From Notamacropus eugenii (Eukaryota > Chordata > Mammalia > Diprotodontia > Macropodidae): a stretch of DNA of 64,000 nt. Of this stretch, positions 1 to 10,115 are shown one piece after another (position 1 is the stretch's first letter; each line of letters opens with the position of its first letter). The notes below the pieces were generated by a model. It had not been told where the DNA came from. It was given only the letters and a program-made list of their open reading frames with translations, and made no database searches. The stretch covers positions 52,770,271 through 52,834,270 of the forward strand of contig NC_092875.1 in NCBI RefSeq assembly GCF_028372415.1. The letters are read 5' to 3'. A program made the position numbers and the translations under genes.

Positions 1-2103
1 TGCAAAAATTCTTTCCCAGTTTTCTGCTTCCCTCTTAATTTTGGTTGCATTGAGTTTGTTTGTGCAAAAACTTTTCAATTTAATGTAATCAAAATTATTC
101 ACTTTGCACTTTGTAATATTTTCCATCTCTTATTTCATCAAAAATTTCCCCTTTCTCCATAAATCTGACAAATACGCTATTCCTTGGTCATCTAATTTGT
201 TTCTAGTACTAATATTTATACCTAGATCATGTATCCATTTGGACTTTATCCTTGTGTACGGTGTCAGGCATTGGTCTATGCCCAGTTTCCGCCACCCTGT
301 TATCCAGTTTTCCCAGCAATTTTTGTCAAACAGTGAGTTCTTATCCCAGAAGCTGGGGTCCTTGGGCTTATCAAACAGTAGATTGCTATATTCATTGACT
401 AATGTGTCTTGAGTACCTAATCTATTCCATTGGTCTACCTCTCTGTTTCTTAGCCAGTGCCAAGTGATTTTGATGATTGCTGCTTTATAATACAATTTGA
501 GATCTGGTCAGGCTAGGCCACCTTCCCTAGCGTTTCTTTTCATTAATTCCTTTGATATTCTGGACCTTTTGTTCTTCCAGATGAATTTTGATGTTATTTT
601 TTTCTAGCCTACAAAATGATTATCTGATAGTCTGATTGATATGGCACTGAATAAGTAAATTAGTTTAAGTAGAATTGTCATTTTTATTATATTGGCTCAG
701 TCCACCCACGAGCAACAGATGTATTTCCACTTACTTAGATCTGACTCTGTTTGTGTGAAAAGCATTTTGTTATTGTGTTCATATTGTTCATATATAGTCC
801 TGAGTTTGTTTTGGCAGGTAGACTCCCAGATATTTTATAGTGTCTACCATAGCTTTAAACAGGATTTCTCTTTCTATCTCTTGTTGTTGGACTTTGTTAG
901 TAATATATAGAAATGCAGATGATAAATGTGGGTTTATTTTGTAACGTGCAACTTTGCCAAAGTTGTTTATTATTTCAAGTAGTCTTTCACTTGATTCTCT
1001 GGCATTCTCTAAGTATATCATCATATCATCTGCAAAGAGTGATAACTTAGTTTCTTCTTTACCTACTCCAATTGCTTCAATTTCTTTTTCTTCTCTTATT
1101 GCTACAGCTAACTTTTGTAGTACCATATTGAATAACAGTGGTGATAATGGATATCCTTGTTTCATCCCTGACCTTACTGGAAATGCATCTAACTTATCCC
1201 CATTGCTTATAATGCTTGCTGATGATTTTAGGTAGATACTGCTTATTGTTTTATGGAAAGTTCCATTTCTTCGTATGCTCTCCAGTGTTTTCAATAGGAA
1301 TGGGTGTTGCATTTTGTCAAAAGCTTTTTCAGCATCTAGCTTTGCTGTAGATGTGATCAATAATGCTAAATGTTTTCCTAATATTGAACCAGCCCTGCAT
1401 TCCTGGTATAAATCCTACCTGATCATAATGTATTATTCTCATGAAAAGTTGCTGTATTCTTTTTGCTAATATCTTATTTAAAAATTTTGCTTCCATATTC
1501 ATTAGAGAAATTGGTCTATATTTTTCTTTCTCTGTTTTGGCTCTTTCTGGTTTAGGTATCAGAACCATATTTGTCTCATAAAAAGAATTTTGTAGGACAC
1601 TTTCTTCCCCAGTTTTCCCAAGTAGTTATATACTGTATTGGAATTAACTGTTCTTCAAATGTTTGATAGAATTCCGTTGTAAACCCATCTGACTGGAGAT
1701 TTTTCCTGTGGAGCTCATTGATGGCTTGTTCAATTTCTTTTTCTGAGATGGGGTTATTTAAGTGTTCAATTTCCTATTCTCTTAATCTGGGAAATTTATA
1801 TTTTTTAAAATAATCATACCATTTCATTTAGAGTGTCGAATTTTTGGACATACAGTTGGGCAATGTAATTTCTAACTATTGTTTTAATTTCCTCCTCCTT
1901 GGAGATGAGTTCATCCTTTTCATTTTTGCTATTTGTATTTTGGTTTTCTTCTTTCTTTTTTAAAATCAATTTGATGAAAAGATAATCAATTTTATTTTTT
2001 TTATAAAACAACTCAGTTTTACTTATTAGTTTAACAGTTTTCTGAATTTCAATTTTATTAATCTCTCATTTGATTTTCAGTATTTCTAATTTGGTATTTA
2101 CTT
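1..2103 (-). pseudogene. L1 ORF2 remnant: reverse transcriptase and C-terminal part
   Basis: This is the 3' two-thirds of L1 ORF2, which copies L1 RNA into DNA at a nicked target. Three open blocks remain: 1329-1568 (start of the RT, with the KYRPISLMN motif), 788-1360 (RT palm, with DAEKAFDK and the catalytic box FADD at 1025-1036) and 130-495 (downstream region with DQWNRLGTQDT and SFWDKN). The block 1814-2011 is the region just before the RT. The catalytic aspartates are intact, but the blocks lie in different frames with stops between them, so no full protein can be made. The cysteine-rich C-terminal motif lies beyond the window start. Confidence 0.9.
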
Positions 2104-2113
2104 GGGGATTTTC
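2103..2113. repeat. Target-site duplication, left copy (HAL1-1)
   Basis: The 11-bp word TGGGGATTTTC here is repeated exactly at 4860-4870. It marks the insertion point of the HAL1 inside L1 ORF2. Confidence 0.9.
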
Positions 2114-2185
2114 TTTTTATTTTTAAAATTTATTTATTTAACTTTTAACATTCATTTTCACAAAATTTTGGGTTCCAAATTTTCT

Positions 2186-2210
2186 CCCCATTTGTCCCCT
2201 CCCCTACCCC
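2186..2210 (-). other. G-quadruplex motif in HAL1-1 3' UTR
   Basis: The sense strand reads four runs of four G separated by TA, A and ACAAAT. This meets the usual intramolecular quadruplex pattern. The same arrangement recurs near the 3' end of other HAL1 copies at 31568-31596 and 59475-59500. Confidence 0.7.
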
Positions 2211-2942
2211 AAAACACCGAGCATTCTAATTGCCCCTATCACCAATCTGCCCTGTCTTCTATCATCCCTCTCTGCCCTTGTCCCCATCTTCTCTTTTGTC
2301 CTGTAGGGCCAGATAACTTTCTACACCCCTTTACCTGTATTTCTTATTTCCTAGTGGCAAGAACAGTACTAGACAGTTGTTCCTAAAACACTGAGTTCCA
2401 ACTTCTCTTCATCCCTCCCTCCCCACCCCTTCCCTTTGGAAGGCAAGCAATTCAATATAGGCCATATCTGTGTAGTTTTGCAAATGACTTCCATAATAGT
2501 CATGTTGTATAAGACTAACTATATTTCCCTCCATTCTATCCTGCCCCCCATTGCTTCTATTCTCTCTTTTGATCCTGTCCCTCCCCAAGAGTGTCGACCT
2601 CAAATTGTTCACTCCTCCCCATGCCCTCCCTTCCATCATCCCCCCCACCCTGCTTATCCCCTTATCCCCCACTTTCCTATATTGTAAGATAGGTTTTCAT
2701 ACCAAAATGAGTGTGCATTTTATTCCTTCCTTTAGTGGAATGTGATGAGAGTAAACTTCATGTTTTTCTCTCACCTCCCCTCTTTTTCCCTCCACTAAAA
2801 AGTCTTTTGCCTGCCTCTTTCATGAGAGATAATTTACCCCATTCCATTTCTCCCTTTCTCCTCCCAATATATTTCCTTCTCACTGCTTAATTTCATTTTT
2901 TGAAGATATGATCCCATCCTCTTCAATTCACCCTGTGCACTC

Positions 2943-2972
2943 TGTGTGTGTGTGTGCATGTGTGTGTGTGTA
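2943..2972. repeat. TG microsatellite in HAL1-1 3' UTR
   Basis: An interrupted TG run. Equivalent runs occur at the same place in the 3' UTRs of HAL1-2 (16255-16299) and HAL1-3 (30811-30840 as CA), so the repeat is part of the element. Confidence 0.85.
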
Positions 2973-3106
2973 ATCCCACCCACTACCCAGATACTGAAAA
3001 GTTTCAAGAGTTACAAATATTGTCTTTCCATGTAGGAATGTAAACAGTTCAACTTTAGTAAGTCCCTTATGACTTCTCTTTGCTATTTACCTTTTCATGC
3101 TTCTCT

Positions 3107-4195
3107 TCATTCTTGTATTTGAAAGTCAAATTTTCCTTTCAGCTCTGGTCTTTTCATCAAGAATGCTTGAAAGTCCTCGATTCCATTGAAAGACCATTTT
3201 TTCCCCTGAAGTATTGTACTCAGTTTTGCTGGGTAGGTGATTCTTGGTTTTAGTCCTAGTTCCTTTGACTTCTGGAATATCCTATTCCATGCCCTTTGAT
3301 CCCTTAATGTAGAAGCTGCTAGATCTTGTGTTATCCTGATTGTATTTCCACAATACTTGAATTGTTTCTTTCTAGTTGCTTGCAGTATTTTCTCCTTGAC
3401 CTGGGAACTCTGGAATTTGGCCACAGTGTTCCTAGGAGTTTCTCTTTTTGGATCTCTTTCAGGTGGTGATCGGTGGATTCCTTGAATACTTATTTTGCCC
3501 TTTGGTTCTAGAATCTCAAGGCAGTTTTCCTTGATAATTTCATGAAAGATGATGTCTAGGCTCTTTTTTGGATCATGGCTTTCAGGTAGTCCCATAATTT
3601 TTAAATTGTCTCTCCTGGATCTATTTTCCAGGTCAGTTGTTTTTCCAATGAGATATTTCACATTATCTTCCATTTTTTCATTCTTTTGGTTTTGTTTTGT
3701 GATTTCTTGGTTTCTCATAAAGTCATTAACCTCCATCTGTTCCATTCTAATTTTGAAAGAACTATTTTCTTCAGTGAGCTTTAGAACCTTCTTTTCCATT
3801 TGGCTAATTCTTCTTTTGAAAGCATTCTTCTCCTCATTGGCTTTTTGAACCTCTTTTGCCAATTGAGTTAGCCTATTTTTCAAGGTGTTATTTTCTTCAG
3901 CATTTTTTTGGGTCTCCTTTAGCAAGGTGTTGACCTGCTTTTCATGCTTTACTTGCCTCTCTCTCATTTCTCTTCCCAGTTTTCCCTCCACCTCTCTAAC
4001 TTGATTTTCAAAATCCTTTTTGAGCTCTTCCATGGCCTGAGCCCATTGGGTGGGCTGGGATACAGAAGCCTTGATTTCTATGTCTTTCCCTGATGGTAAA
4101 CATTGTTCTTCCTCATCAGAAAGGAAGGGAGGAAATATCTGTTCACCAAGAAAGTAACCTTCTATAGTCTTATTTTTTTTCCCTTTTCTTGTCAT
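3107..4195 (-). CDS. HAL1/L1 ORF1 protein, intact, 362 aa
   Basis: This is an L1 ORF1p-type RNA-binding chaperone that would coat its own RNA in the cytoplasm as trimers. It is open for 362 codons, near the usual 330-370. Residues 1-50 are a basic and acidic leader. Residues about 52-188 are a heptad-rich coiled coil holding two trimerisation motifs of the R-h-x-x-h-E type, RISQME (129-134) and RMEQME (150-155). Residues about 193-277 form the RRM, beginning at RRDNLKIMGLPES and including the ETPRN...AKF strand. Residues about 284-350 are the C-terminal domain with RITQDLA and PRITYPAKLS. The start at 4195 matches the start of the 362-codon frame in two other copies. There is no ORF2 downstream. 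Whether it is expressed is unknown. Confidence 0.88.
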   Translation of the reverse strand: MTRKGKKNKTIEGYFLGEQIFPPFLSDEEEQCLPSGKDIEIKASVSQPTQWAQAMEELKKDFENQVREVEGKLGREMRERQVKHEKQVNTLLKETQKNAEENNTLKNRLTQLAKEVQKANEEKNAFKRRISQMEKKVLKLTEENSSFKIRMEQMEVNDFMRNQEITKQNQKNEKMEDNVKYLIGKTTDLENRSRRDNLKIMGLPESHDPKKSLDIIFHEIIKENCLEILEPKGKISIQGIHRSPPERDPKRETPRNTVAKFQSSQVKEKILQATRKKQFKYCGNTIRITQDLAASTLRDQRAWNRIFQKSKELGLKPRITYPAKLSTILQGKKWSFNGIEDFQAFLMKRPELKGKFDFQIQE

Positions 4196-4859
4196 TTTCC
4201 CAGCCAGTGACTTGACTTCTGAGTTTTCTTTCCACCCCCACCTTGCCTCCAGATCCTCCCAGCCAGCGCTTGGGGCCTGAGATTCAAATGCTGCTTCCCA
4301 GCCTTAGAGCTTTGGTGGCGGTGGAGCTGCTATTCAGTGTGAGATTAAGTTCAGGTGCTTGGGTGGGGGCAGGGCCACCACTCTGGGCTCAGTTCCCTCA
4401 GGAGACCTTCAACAATGGATCCAAACTCCTGCCTGCTTTGGGAGCCCCGGTCTGCTGCCATCTCCGCTGCTGCCTCCCGAGGGGGCCTGAGCCACTGAGA
4501 CACCCTGCTCCCCTCCCAGCGAGCCAAAGAGACTCTCTCACTCACCCCAGGTGCCCGTTGGTGGAGGGACCTGCGTGGCCACTGGAGATCCCATCCCCGA
4601 AGCCTGCTTGGATCTGCTCCTCTCAGTGCTGGGTGGCCAAGGCAGGGCTGGGCTCTGCTCCAGGTCCAGTACATGAGGGACCTTTCACATTGGTTTTTCA
4701 GGGCTCTCTGAAACAGAAATCTCCTCTGCTCCATTGTTCTGTGGCTTCTGGTGCTCCAGAATTTGTTGGGAGTTCTTTTTTACAGGTAATTTATGGTCTG
4801 TGGGTTTGGAGCTAGCATATGTGAATCTTTCTACTCTGCCATCTTGGCTCCTCCCCCCC
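4196..4859 (-). promoter_or_regulatory. HAL1-1 5' leader with YY1-like motif
   Basis: The GC-rich leader between the element start and ORF1. CCAAGATGGC at 4838-4847 (minus strand) resembles the YY1 site that fixes the start of transcription in placental L1s. A single copy of the roughly 160-bp leader unit is present, unlike HAL1-3. Promoter activity is inferred from position and composition. Confidence 0.55.
4243..4815 (+). other. Open frame antisense to the HAL1-1 leader (190 codons)
   Basis: The strand opposite the leader is open from MPPDPPSQ to a stop at 4813-4815. HAL1-2 has an open frame with the same start, and HAL1-3 shares the nearby EIQMLLP segment. High GC content favours long chance frames, and the three readings shift relative to each other in the middle. 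It may not be a gene. The position recalls primate L1 ORF0, which is also antisense to a 5' UTR. Confidence 0.25.
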
Positions 4860-4870
4860 TGGGGATTTTC
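4860..4870. repeat. Target-site duplication, right copy (HAL1-1)
   Basis: Exact repeat of TGGGGATTTTC at 2103-2113. The L1 ORF2 sequence resumes immediately after it. Confidence 0.9.
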
Positions 4871-5850
4871 AGTTTGTTCTTTTTCTCTCTTTTTCAGCTG
4901 CATGCCGAATTCATAGATCTCTTCTTCTTCTATTTTATTCATGTACACGTTCAAAGATACAAAATTTTCCCTAAAAACTGCTTTTGCAGTATCCCATAAG
5001 AATTGTTAGGTTGTCTCATTATTGTCATTCTCTTGAATGAAATTGTTGATTGTTTCTATGATTTGTTGTTTAACCCCCTGATTCTTTAGGATTAGATTAT
5101 TTTGTTTCTAATAATTTTTGGTCCATCTTTCCATGGCCTTTTATTACATATAATTTTTATTGCATTATGATCTGAGAAGGGTGCATTGACTACCTCTGCC
5201 TTTCTTCACTAGACTGTGATGGTTTTATGCCCTAAAATATAGTCAATTTTTTATATGTGCCATGTACTACTGAGAAAAATGTGTATTCCTTTCTATACCC
5301 ATTCAATTTTTTCCGGAGACCTATCACATCTACCTCATCCAGAATTTTATTCACCTCCTTAACTTCTTTCTTGTTTATTTTGAGGTTAGATTTATCAAGT
5401 TCAGAGAGGGGGAGCTTGAGGTCCCCTACTAGTATAGTTTTGCTGTCTATTTCTTCCTGCAACTACCTTAACTTCTCTAAGAATGTGGATGCTATATCAC
5501 TTGGAGCATATATGTTTAGTAATGATATCCCTTCGTTGTCTGTGGTGCCTTTTAGCAGGATATAGTTTCCTTCCTTATCTCTTTTGATTAGTTCCACTTT
5601 TGCTTTTGCTTTGTCTGAGATTAGGATTGCTACCCCTGCTTTTTGTACATCAGACAAAGCACAATATATTCTGCTCCAACCTTTTACATTTACCCTGTGT
5701 GTATCTTCCTGATTCAAATGTGTTTCTTGTAAACAACATATTGTTGGATTATGGTTTTTTATCCATTCTTCTATCTAGCTCTGTTTTTGGGAGAGTTCAT
5801 CCCATTCACATTAACAGTTATGATTACTATCTGTGTTTTTCCCTCCATCT
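4871..5850 (-). pseudogene. L1 ORF2 remnant: endonuclease domain
   Basis: This is the N-terminal part of the interrupted ORF2, an APE-type endonuclease that nicks target DNA. From about 5830 downward it reads VNVNGMNSP, the start of the domain. Then come the block 5463-5717 (KGWSRIYCA, AGVAILISDKA, LLNIYAPSD) and the block 5232-5462 with the metal-site segment VGDLKLPLSELDKS and SVVHGTYKK. Stops and frame changes separate the blocks. In placental L1 the corresponding GDLN asparagine is conserved; here it reads GDLK, another sign of decay. Confidence 0.88.
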
Positions 5851-6444
5851 TCTTTTCCCCCTTTATTCTTTAATTTCTCCTTTCCCTCCACAATAGAGTT
5901 TTAACTTTTGACGACCACCTCCCTCAGTCTTCCTTCCCTTCTTTCAGCCCCCTCCCTTCTACTCCCCTTTTCCCTTACCACTTCTTCCGTCCCTTTTAGC
6001 CTCCCCTCTCTTTTCTTTCCCCCTTCCCCTCCTACTACCTATGTAGTTAGTTAGATTTCCATACATAACTGAGTTTGTTGTTCCCTCCTTGAACCAAATC
6101 AGATGAGAGTAAATCTCAAACAATACTCATCTCCCTCCCCTCTTTCCCTCTATTGTAATATATTTTTTGTGTCTCTTCTTGTGATGTAATTTACCTTTTT
6201 CTGCTACCTCCTTTTCATATCTCCTGTAACAATCCCTTCACACCCTTAAATCACATTTTGTTTATCATATCATTTACTTTATACCTGTTCACTCTACCTA
6301 TGTACATCCCTTTTATATATTATAATGAATATACAATTTCTCAAGATAATCAGGTATTATCTTTCCTTGTAGGGATGTAAACAGTTGGTCCATATTGAAT
6401 AACAAATATTTTCCCCGTTTACCTTTTTAAGCCTGTCTTGAGAT
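5851..6444 (-). other. L1 spacer between ORF1 and ORF2, purine-rich in the sense strand
   Basis: No coding content. The part nearest ORF1 (about 6300-6440) resembles the segment just after ORF1 in the HAL1 3' UTRs, including the words around GTAAACAGTT. This supports the idea that HAL1 arose by loss of ORF2 from such an L1. The rest is a C/T-rich tract on the plus strand. Confidence 0.7.
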
Positions 6445-7460
6445 TCATGTTTGAAGTTTGAGTTTTCTATTGAGCTCTGGCCTTTTTATCAGAAAGGTCT
6501 GTAAATCCTTTATTTCACTGAATGTCCATCATCTAGCCTGAAATATTATGCCCAGCTTTGCTGGGTAACTGATCCTTTGTTGTAGTCCCAGCTCCTTTGC
6601 CTAACAGAATATTGTGCTCCAATCCCTTCCATCTTTTAATGTAGAAGCTGCAAGGTCTTGTGCTATCCTGACTGTAGCTCCTCAATATTTGAATGGTTTC
6701 TTTCTGTCTGCCTGCAGTATTTTCTCTTTCACTTGATAGTTTTAGAGTTTGGCGATGATATTCCTTGATGTTTTTAGTTTAGAATCACTTTCAGGAGGTG
6801 AACAGTGGATTCTTTCAATGATTGTTTTGCCCTCTGGATCTAGGACTTCTGGGCAGTTTTCCTTGATGATTTCTTTGAAGATATTGTCCAGGCTCTTTTT
6901 TTCATCATGGTTTTCTGGTAGACCAATAATTCTTAGATTTTCTCTCCTGAATCTATTTTCCAGGTCAGTTGTTTTTCCAGTTACATGTTTTACATTTTCT
7001 TCTATCTTTTCATTCTTTAGATTCTGTTTGACTGATTCTTGATGTCTCATGGAGTCATTAACTTGCCTGATTCTAATTTTTATCAAATTGTTTTCTTCAG
7101 TTAGGTTTTGCATCTCGTTTTCCAGTTGTCCAATTTTTCCTTTTAAGGAGTTATTTTCTCCAGTTACGTTTTGTACTTCCTTTTCCATTTGTCTAATTGT
7201 CTTATTAAATTCTTCTGTGATTTCTTTTTGTCGTATTTTTAAAATCATTGGCCAGATTTTCTTCTATTTCCCTAATATGGCTTTCAATACCTTTCTTGAG
7301 GTCTTCCAAAAATGCTCTTTGGCCTTGAGACCAGTTCCTATTCCCTTCTGAAATTTCAGATGGGAGCACAGTCTCAGTGCTGACCTCTTTGGTATTTGTG
7401 TTTTGGTCCTTGTCCCTGTAGAAAGATTCTATGGTCTTTTCTGCTTTGCTTCTTACTCAT
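6445..7460 (-). pseudogene. L1 ORF1 remnant
   Basis: The frame begins at 7460 (MSKKQSRKDHRIF) and reads to a stop at 6445-6447 after KRPELNRKLKLQT. The best preserved block is 6742-7248: a coiled coil of repeated NLTEENN-like heptads, then the RRM opening RRENLRIIGLPENHD and IIKENCPEVL. At least one frameshift separates the N-terminal segment (about 7374-7460) from the coil, and the C-terminal domain is in another frame. It is the same family as the HAL1 ORF1s but clearly more diverged. Confidence 0.85.
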
Positions 7461-8122
7461 GATGATCACCCATTTCCTGGCTTTTAAAGTAGATCTCTGT
7501 TTCTGGGGCACGAGGGTCTCTGTCCCACAGTTCTTGTGCCTAGAACTTGGGACTTTGTGTTTTGTGGCCTCCAATTCTTTCACCTGGAAGCTAAAATACT
7601 GCATCTTACCTGGTGCTGAACTGGCTGGTGTGTGAAAGCAGAGGTCAGGTGATGTCTTTCTGGGTTTCCCTGGAGGTACCCTGGAGCTAGTTGTGGCAAG
7701 TGTGGAGGAGAAGTGGTCTGGCCACAGGAGGTCTCCTCTCCTGAACTAGAGCACAGACAAGCTCAGCGGTTGGTGAACCCATCTGTGCTAGTCTTCCCAA
7801 TTCCCCTGGGGTGGTGAGGCACACCTGGGGTTCTGACATTGATGACTGTGAGCTCCACCCCCCTGGAGCTCAAGATCTCCTCCAGGTTTGCTGAGGTGGG
7901 GCTGTCTTGGACAATTCTGGTCCTACACTGATCCCCTTAAGCCACAGCAAGAAGGACCCCCCTCCTTTGTGATTTTCCTAGCCTCACTGGCCAAGAGATT
8001 GTTTGCCCCTTCAGCTGATCCCACTGTTCCTGGATTTTTCCTGGGGAAATATTTTATGGGTTTTTCAAGGTCAACAAGGAGAGGGATAGAGCATTTACCA
8101 ATTACTCTACCATCTTGACTCT
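7461..8122 (-). promoter_or_regulatory. L1 5' leader
   Basis: Moderately GC-rich sequence between the L1 start and its ORF1. CAAGATGG at 8110-8117 (minus strand) is the YY1-like motif expected at the first bases of an L1. No long open frame runs through it. Confidence 0.6.
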
Positions 8123-8545
8123 CTGAATTCAAATTGGTGCCTTACAGACATTTAATCTGTGGGCTGATAGTTTTAGGAGTGGCTGTTGCAGTTATCTGGG
8201 GCTTTGGGCTCTTTCTTGCTTGATTCCACTGAAGTCCCATCCTGAACTGATATACCCAATATTTCTCAGTGCAGCTGCTGCCTCAGATCATTCAGGGCTT
8301 CCTGCTTGACTCTGCCAAGGTGGGGACCCCACTGGTACAGTCTGTGTGCTGTGCACTCTTCCAGCCCCACACAACAGATCCTTTCCATCGACCTTACAGT
8401 CTATCCTGGGCTCGAAATCTGCCACACTCTGTCTCCTGTTGAATTCCGCCACTCCAAAATTGGTTTAGTTTTTCTTTTTAGAGGTATCTGAAGGAGTTTG
8501 TCTTAGAGCTTAGGTGAGTAGTTGCTCTCACTCCACCATCAAGAG
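8123..8545 (-). mobile_element. Second L1-type leader fragment
   Basis: The segment ends at 8545 with a minus-strand start like the others (TTGATGGTGGAGTGAGAGCA). It has the composition of an L1 leader but differs from the leader just downstream. It may be a fragment of another L1 subfamily, or an upstream promoter unit acquired by the L1. Confidence 0.4.
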
Positions 8546-8760
8546 CTTTGAATTTAAAAACAAAATTGCATTTGACCCAGGAAGTCATAGGGAGTCACTA
8601 GAGTTTCCTGAAAAGGGAGGGATGTGCTTTAGCAAAATCATGCTTGTGTCTGAAAGGAGGATGCCTATTTATATGTTAATGAAGTCAAAGATATTTGGTA
8701 CCCTGTTAATTTTTTTACTAGATATGAAAAGATTTCTCTAACTGAATTAGAGAAGTAGCT
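8546..8760 (+). repeat. Old interspersed repeat, family not resolved
   Basis: The words around GTCACTAGAGTTTCCTGA and ATGTGCTTTAGCAAAATCA match the style of an ancient dispersed mammalian repeat that I recognise but cannot name with certainty. No coding content. Confidence 0.3.
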
Positions 8761-8825
8761 GATTATCCTCATTTTATTTCTTTACTAAGTGATTTTCTTA
8801 ATTGAATTAGAAAGGTATATATCAC

Positions 8826-9307
8826 TGACTGGACAAAGATTGTACATGCTCCCAATAGTCCAGTTAGCCAGCTCTGGAATAAACAACATGCAGCAGACAG
8901 CAGTTTAGCAAGAAACTAGGAAGAAACCATTTATTTACCTCTTGATGGTGGTGATGATGAGATTTATCTCTTCTCTCTTACTCCTTACTAACTTACTGCT
9001 ACAGGTCATGGTCTCTCCTAGCAGGTAACATGGCATCCACTAGGGAGCAGACACACTCTTTCTAAACACACCCAGACTTAGGGAATCAGAAGGAGAGCAA
9101 GGAAGTAGCTCCAAGGAGCATGACTCTTGGTAGCAGAGAAGAGAATTGACAGTGAATTCAAGGACAAGATATCTCTAGCAACTGAGAGTTGATTTGTAGA
9201 AAGATGTAAACCCCTGGAGATCAACTGAGCCAGCAGAGATGCTATACACTTCAGTATTGGCAGTATGTATGTCTTTGGCCATATCTGCTCCCTACATACA
9301 TGCCTCA
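8826..9307 (-). mobile_element. LTR-like block
   Basis: On the minus strand the block starts TGAGGCATG, ends CCAGTCA, and carries AATAAATGG about 110 bases before the end. That fits the polyadenylation signal of a retroviral LTR. The length of about 480 bp suits a solo LTR. No target duplication is visible and there is no internal viral sequence nearby, so the call is tentative. Confidence 0.3.
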
Positions 9308-9599
9308 CTACTATTGTATTCTACCTCTGTGCCTCCTCTTTTCAAATATATTGTGTGTATTTGTGACAGAGTGCACCTCAAGTTTATAAGAGTAATATTT
9401 TGTAGCTTCTGGTCTTAATATGCCATTTTAGTGGAAACTTTGACCTGGTTACACTAACTGCTAACAAGAAGTCCACTAATGCAGGCTTAAAAATTATGAT
9501 TTTAGGAGTGCAAACCTACAGGGTAATTCTAGAACTTCAATGTAGTAGCTTCCCTCTATGGAGTTAAGCAATGAATTAAGATGCAAATTGGAGGAGTTG
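9308..9599. other. No recognised content
   Basis: AT-rich, non-coding, no repeat recognised. Confidence 0.5.
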
Positions 9600-9895
9600 T
9601 TCAGTTCAGGATATTAGAGTTAGAAGATAGATTGAGATGGGAAGGCCCTTGGATCACATGATTTTGGAACTGGGAGGGACCTTAGAACATAGAATGTCAG
9701 ACCTGGAAGGGCCCTTAGAACACAGGATGTCAGAACACATGATGGTCCAGACTGGGAGGGACTTTAGAGAACAACTAGTCAAACGTTTCATGTTTTACAG
9801 ATGGGAGAAGTGAGGTCCAATGATGTTAAGTGACTTATTCCAGAGACATACAACTGGTAAGTAGTAGAGATTAATTTTGAATCCAAGCTCTTTGA
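9600..9895 (+). repeat. MIR-family SINE remnant
   Basis: Repeated phrases of the GGGAGGGACCTTAGA kind lead into TTTTACAGATGGGAGAAGTGAG and the CORE-like AAGTGACTTATTCCAGAG. This is the MIR3-like variant common in marsupials. The first half contains a short internal duplication of the 'acctggaagggcccttagaac' unit. Confidence 0.7.
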
Positions 9896-9944
9896 CATAA
9901 AATCGAGTCACTTTTCCTCTGTACCAACCATCCTATCTTCTATG

Positions 9945-10115
9945 TACCTGGCATTGTCTTAGGCACTATAAGAATATTGTGAAAAGATGATCTCATCTAT
10001 CTTATTCAACAAGAGGAGAAGGAATTTACTATATAGTACATGAAGCAAGTCTATGGAAGAGTTTGGACTTGAACCCAGATTGAATCGTTTCCAACCCAAA
10101 GCTCTTTTCTGCAAT
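9945..10115 (+). repeat. MIR remnant
   Basis: Opens with a match to 'tacctggcattgtcttaggcac' and ends in 'tttggacttgaaccca', the two ends of the MIR core. Confidence 0.6.

Larger units (their letters stand above)
2114..4859 (-). mobile_element. HAL1-1: complete ORF1-only half-L1
   Basis: A 2.7-kb element bounded by an exact 11-bp duplication. In sense order (minus strand) it has a G-run followed by GGAGCCAAGATGGCAGAGTAG, a GC-rich leader, one open frame for L1 ORF1p, a 3' UTR with a TG/CA repeat and purine-rich tracts, and an A-rich tail of AAATAAATTT type. There is no endonuclease or reverse transcriptase. That architecture defines the HAL1 class, which must borrow L1 ORF2p to move. The intact ORF1 and the perfect duplication point to a fairly young insertion. 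Confidence 0.9.
1..8122 (-). mobile_element. L1 LINE, near full length, interrupted by a HAL1
   Basis: Read on the minus strand this is a 5' leader (8122 to 7461), ORF1, a purine-rich spacer, and ORF2 running off the window at base 1. Its 3' UTR lies outside. The 5' boundary is set by the motif CAAGATGGTAGAG at about 8104-8117, the same kind of start seen on the other LINE copies here. A complete HAL1 is inserted inside ORF2, and the flanks join across an 11-bp duplication. Without that insert about 5.4 kb of L1 is present. Both ORFs carry stops and frameshifts, so it is a dead copy. Confidence 0.9.

Noticed and set aside
3549..3848. Plus-strand hydrophobic open frame repeated at 16878-17114
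   Set aside because: Antisense to the conserved coiled coil of ORF1; recurrence simply follows the homology of the HAL1 copies.
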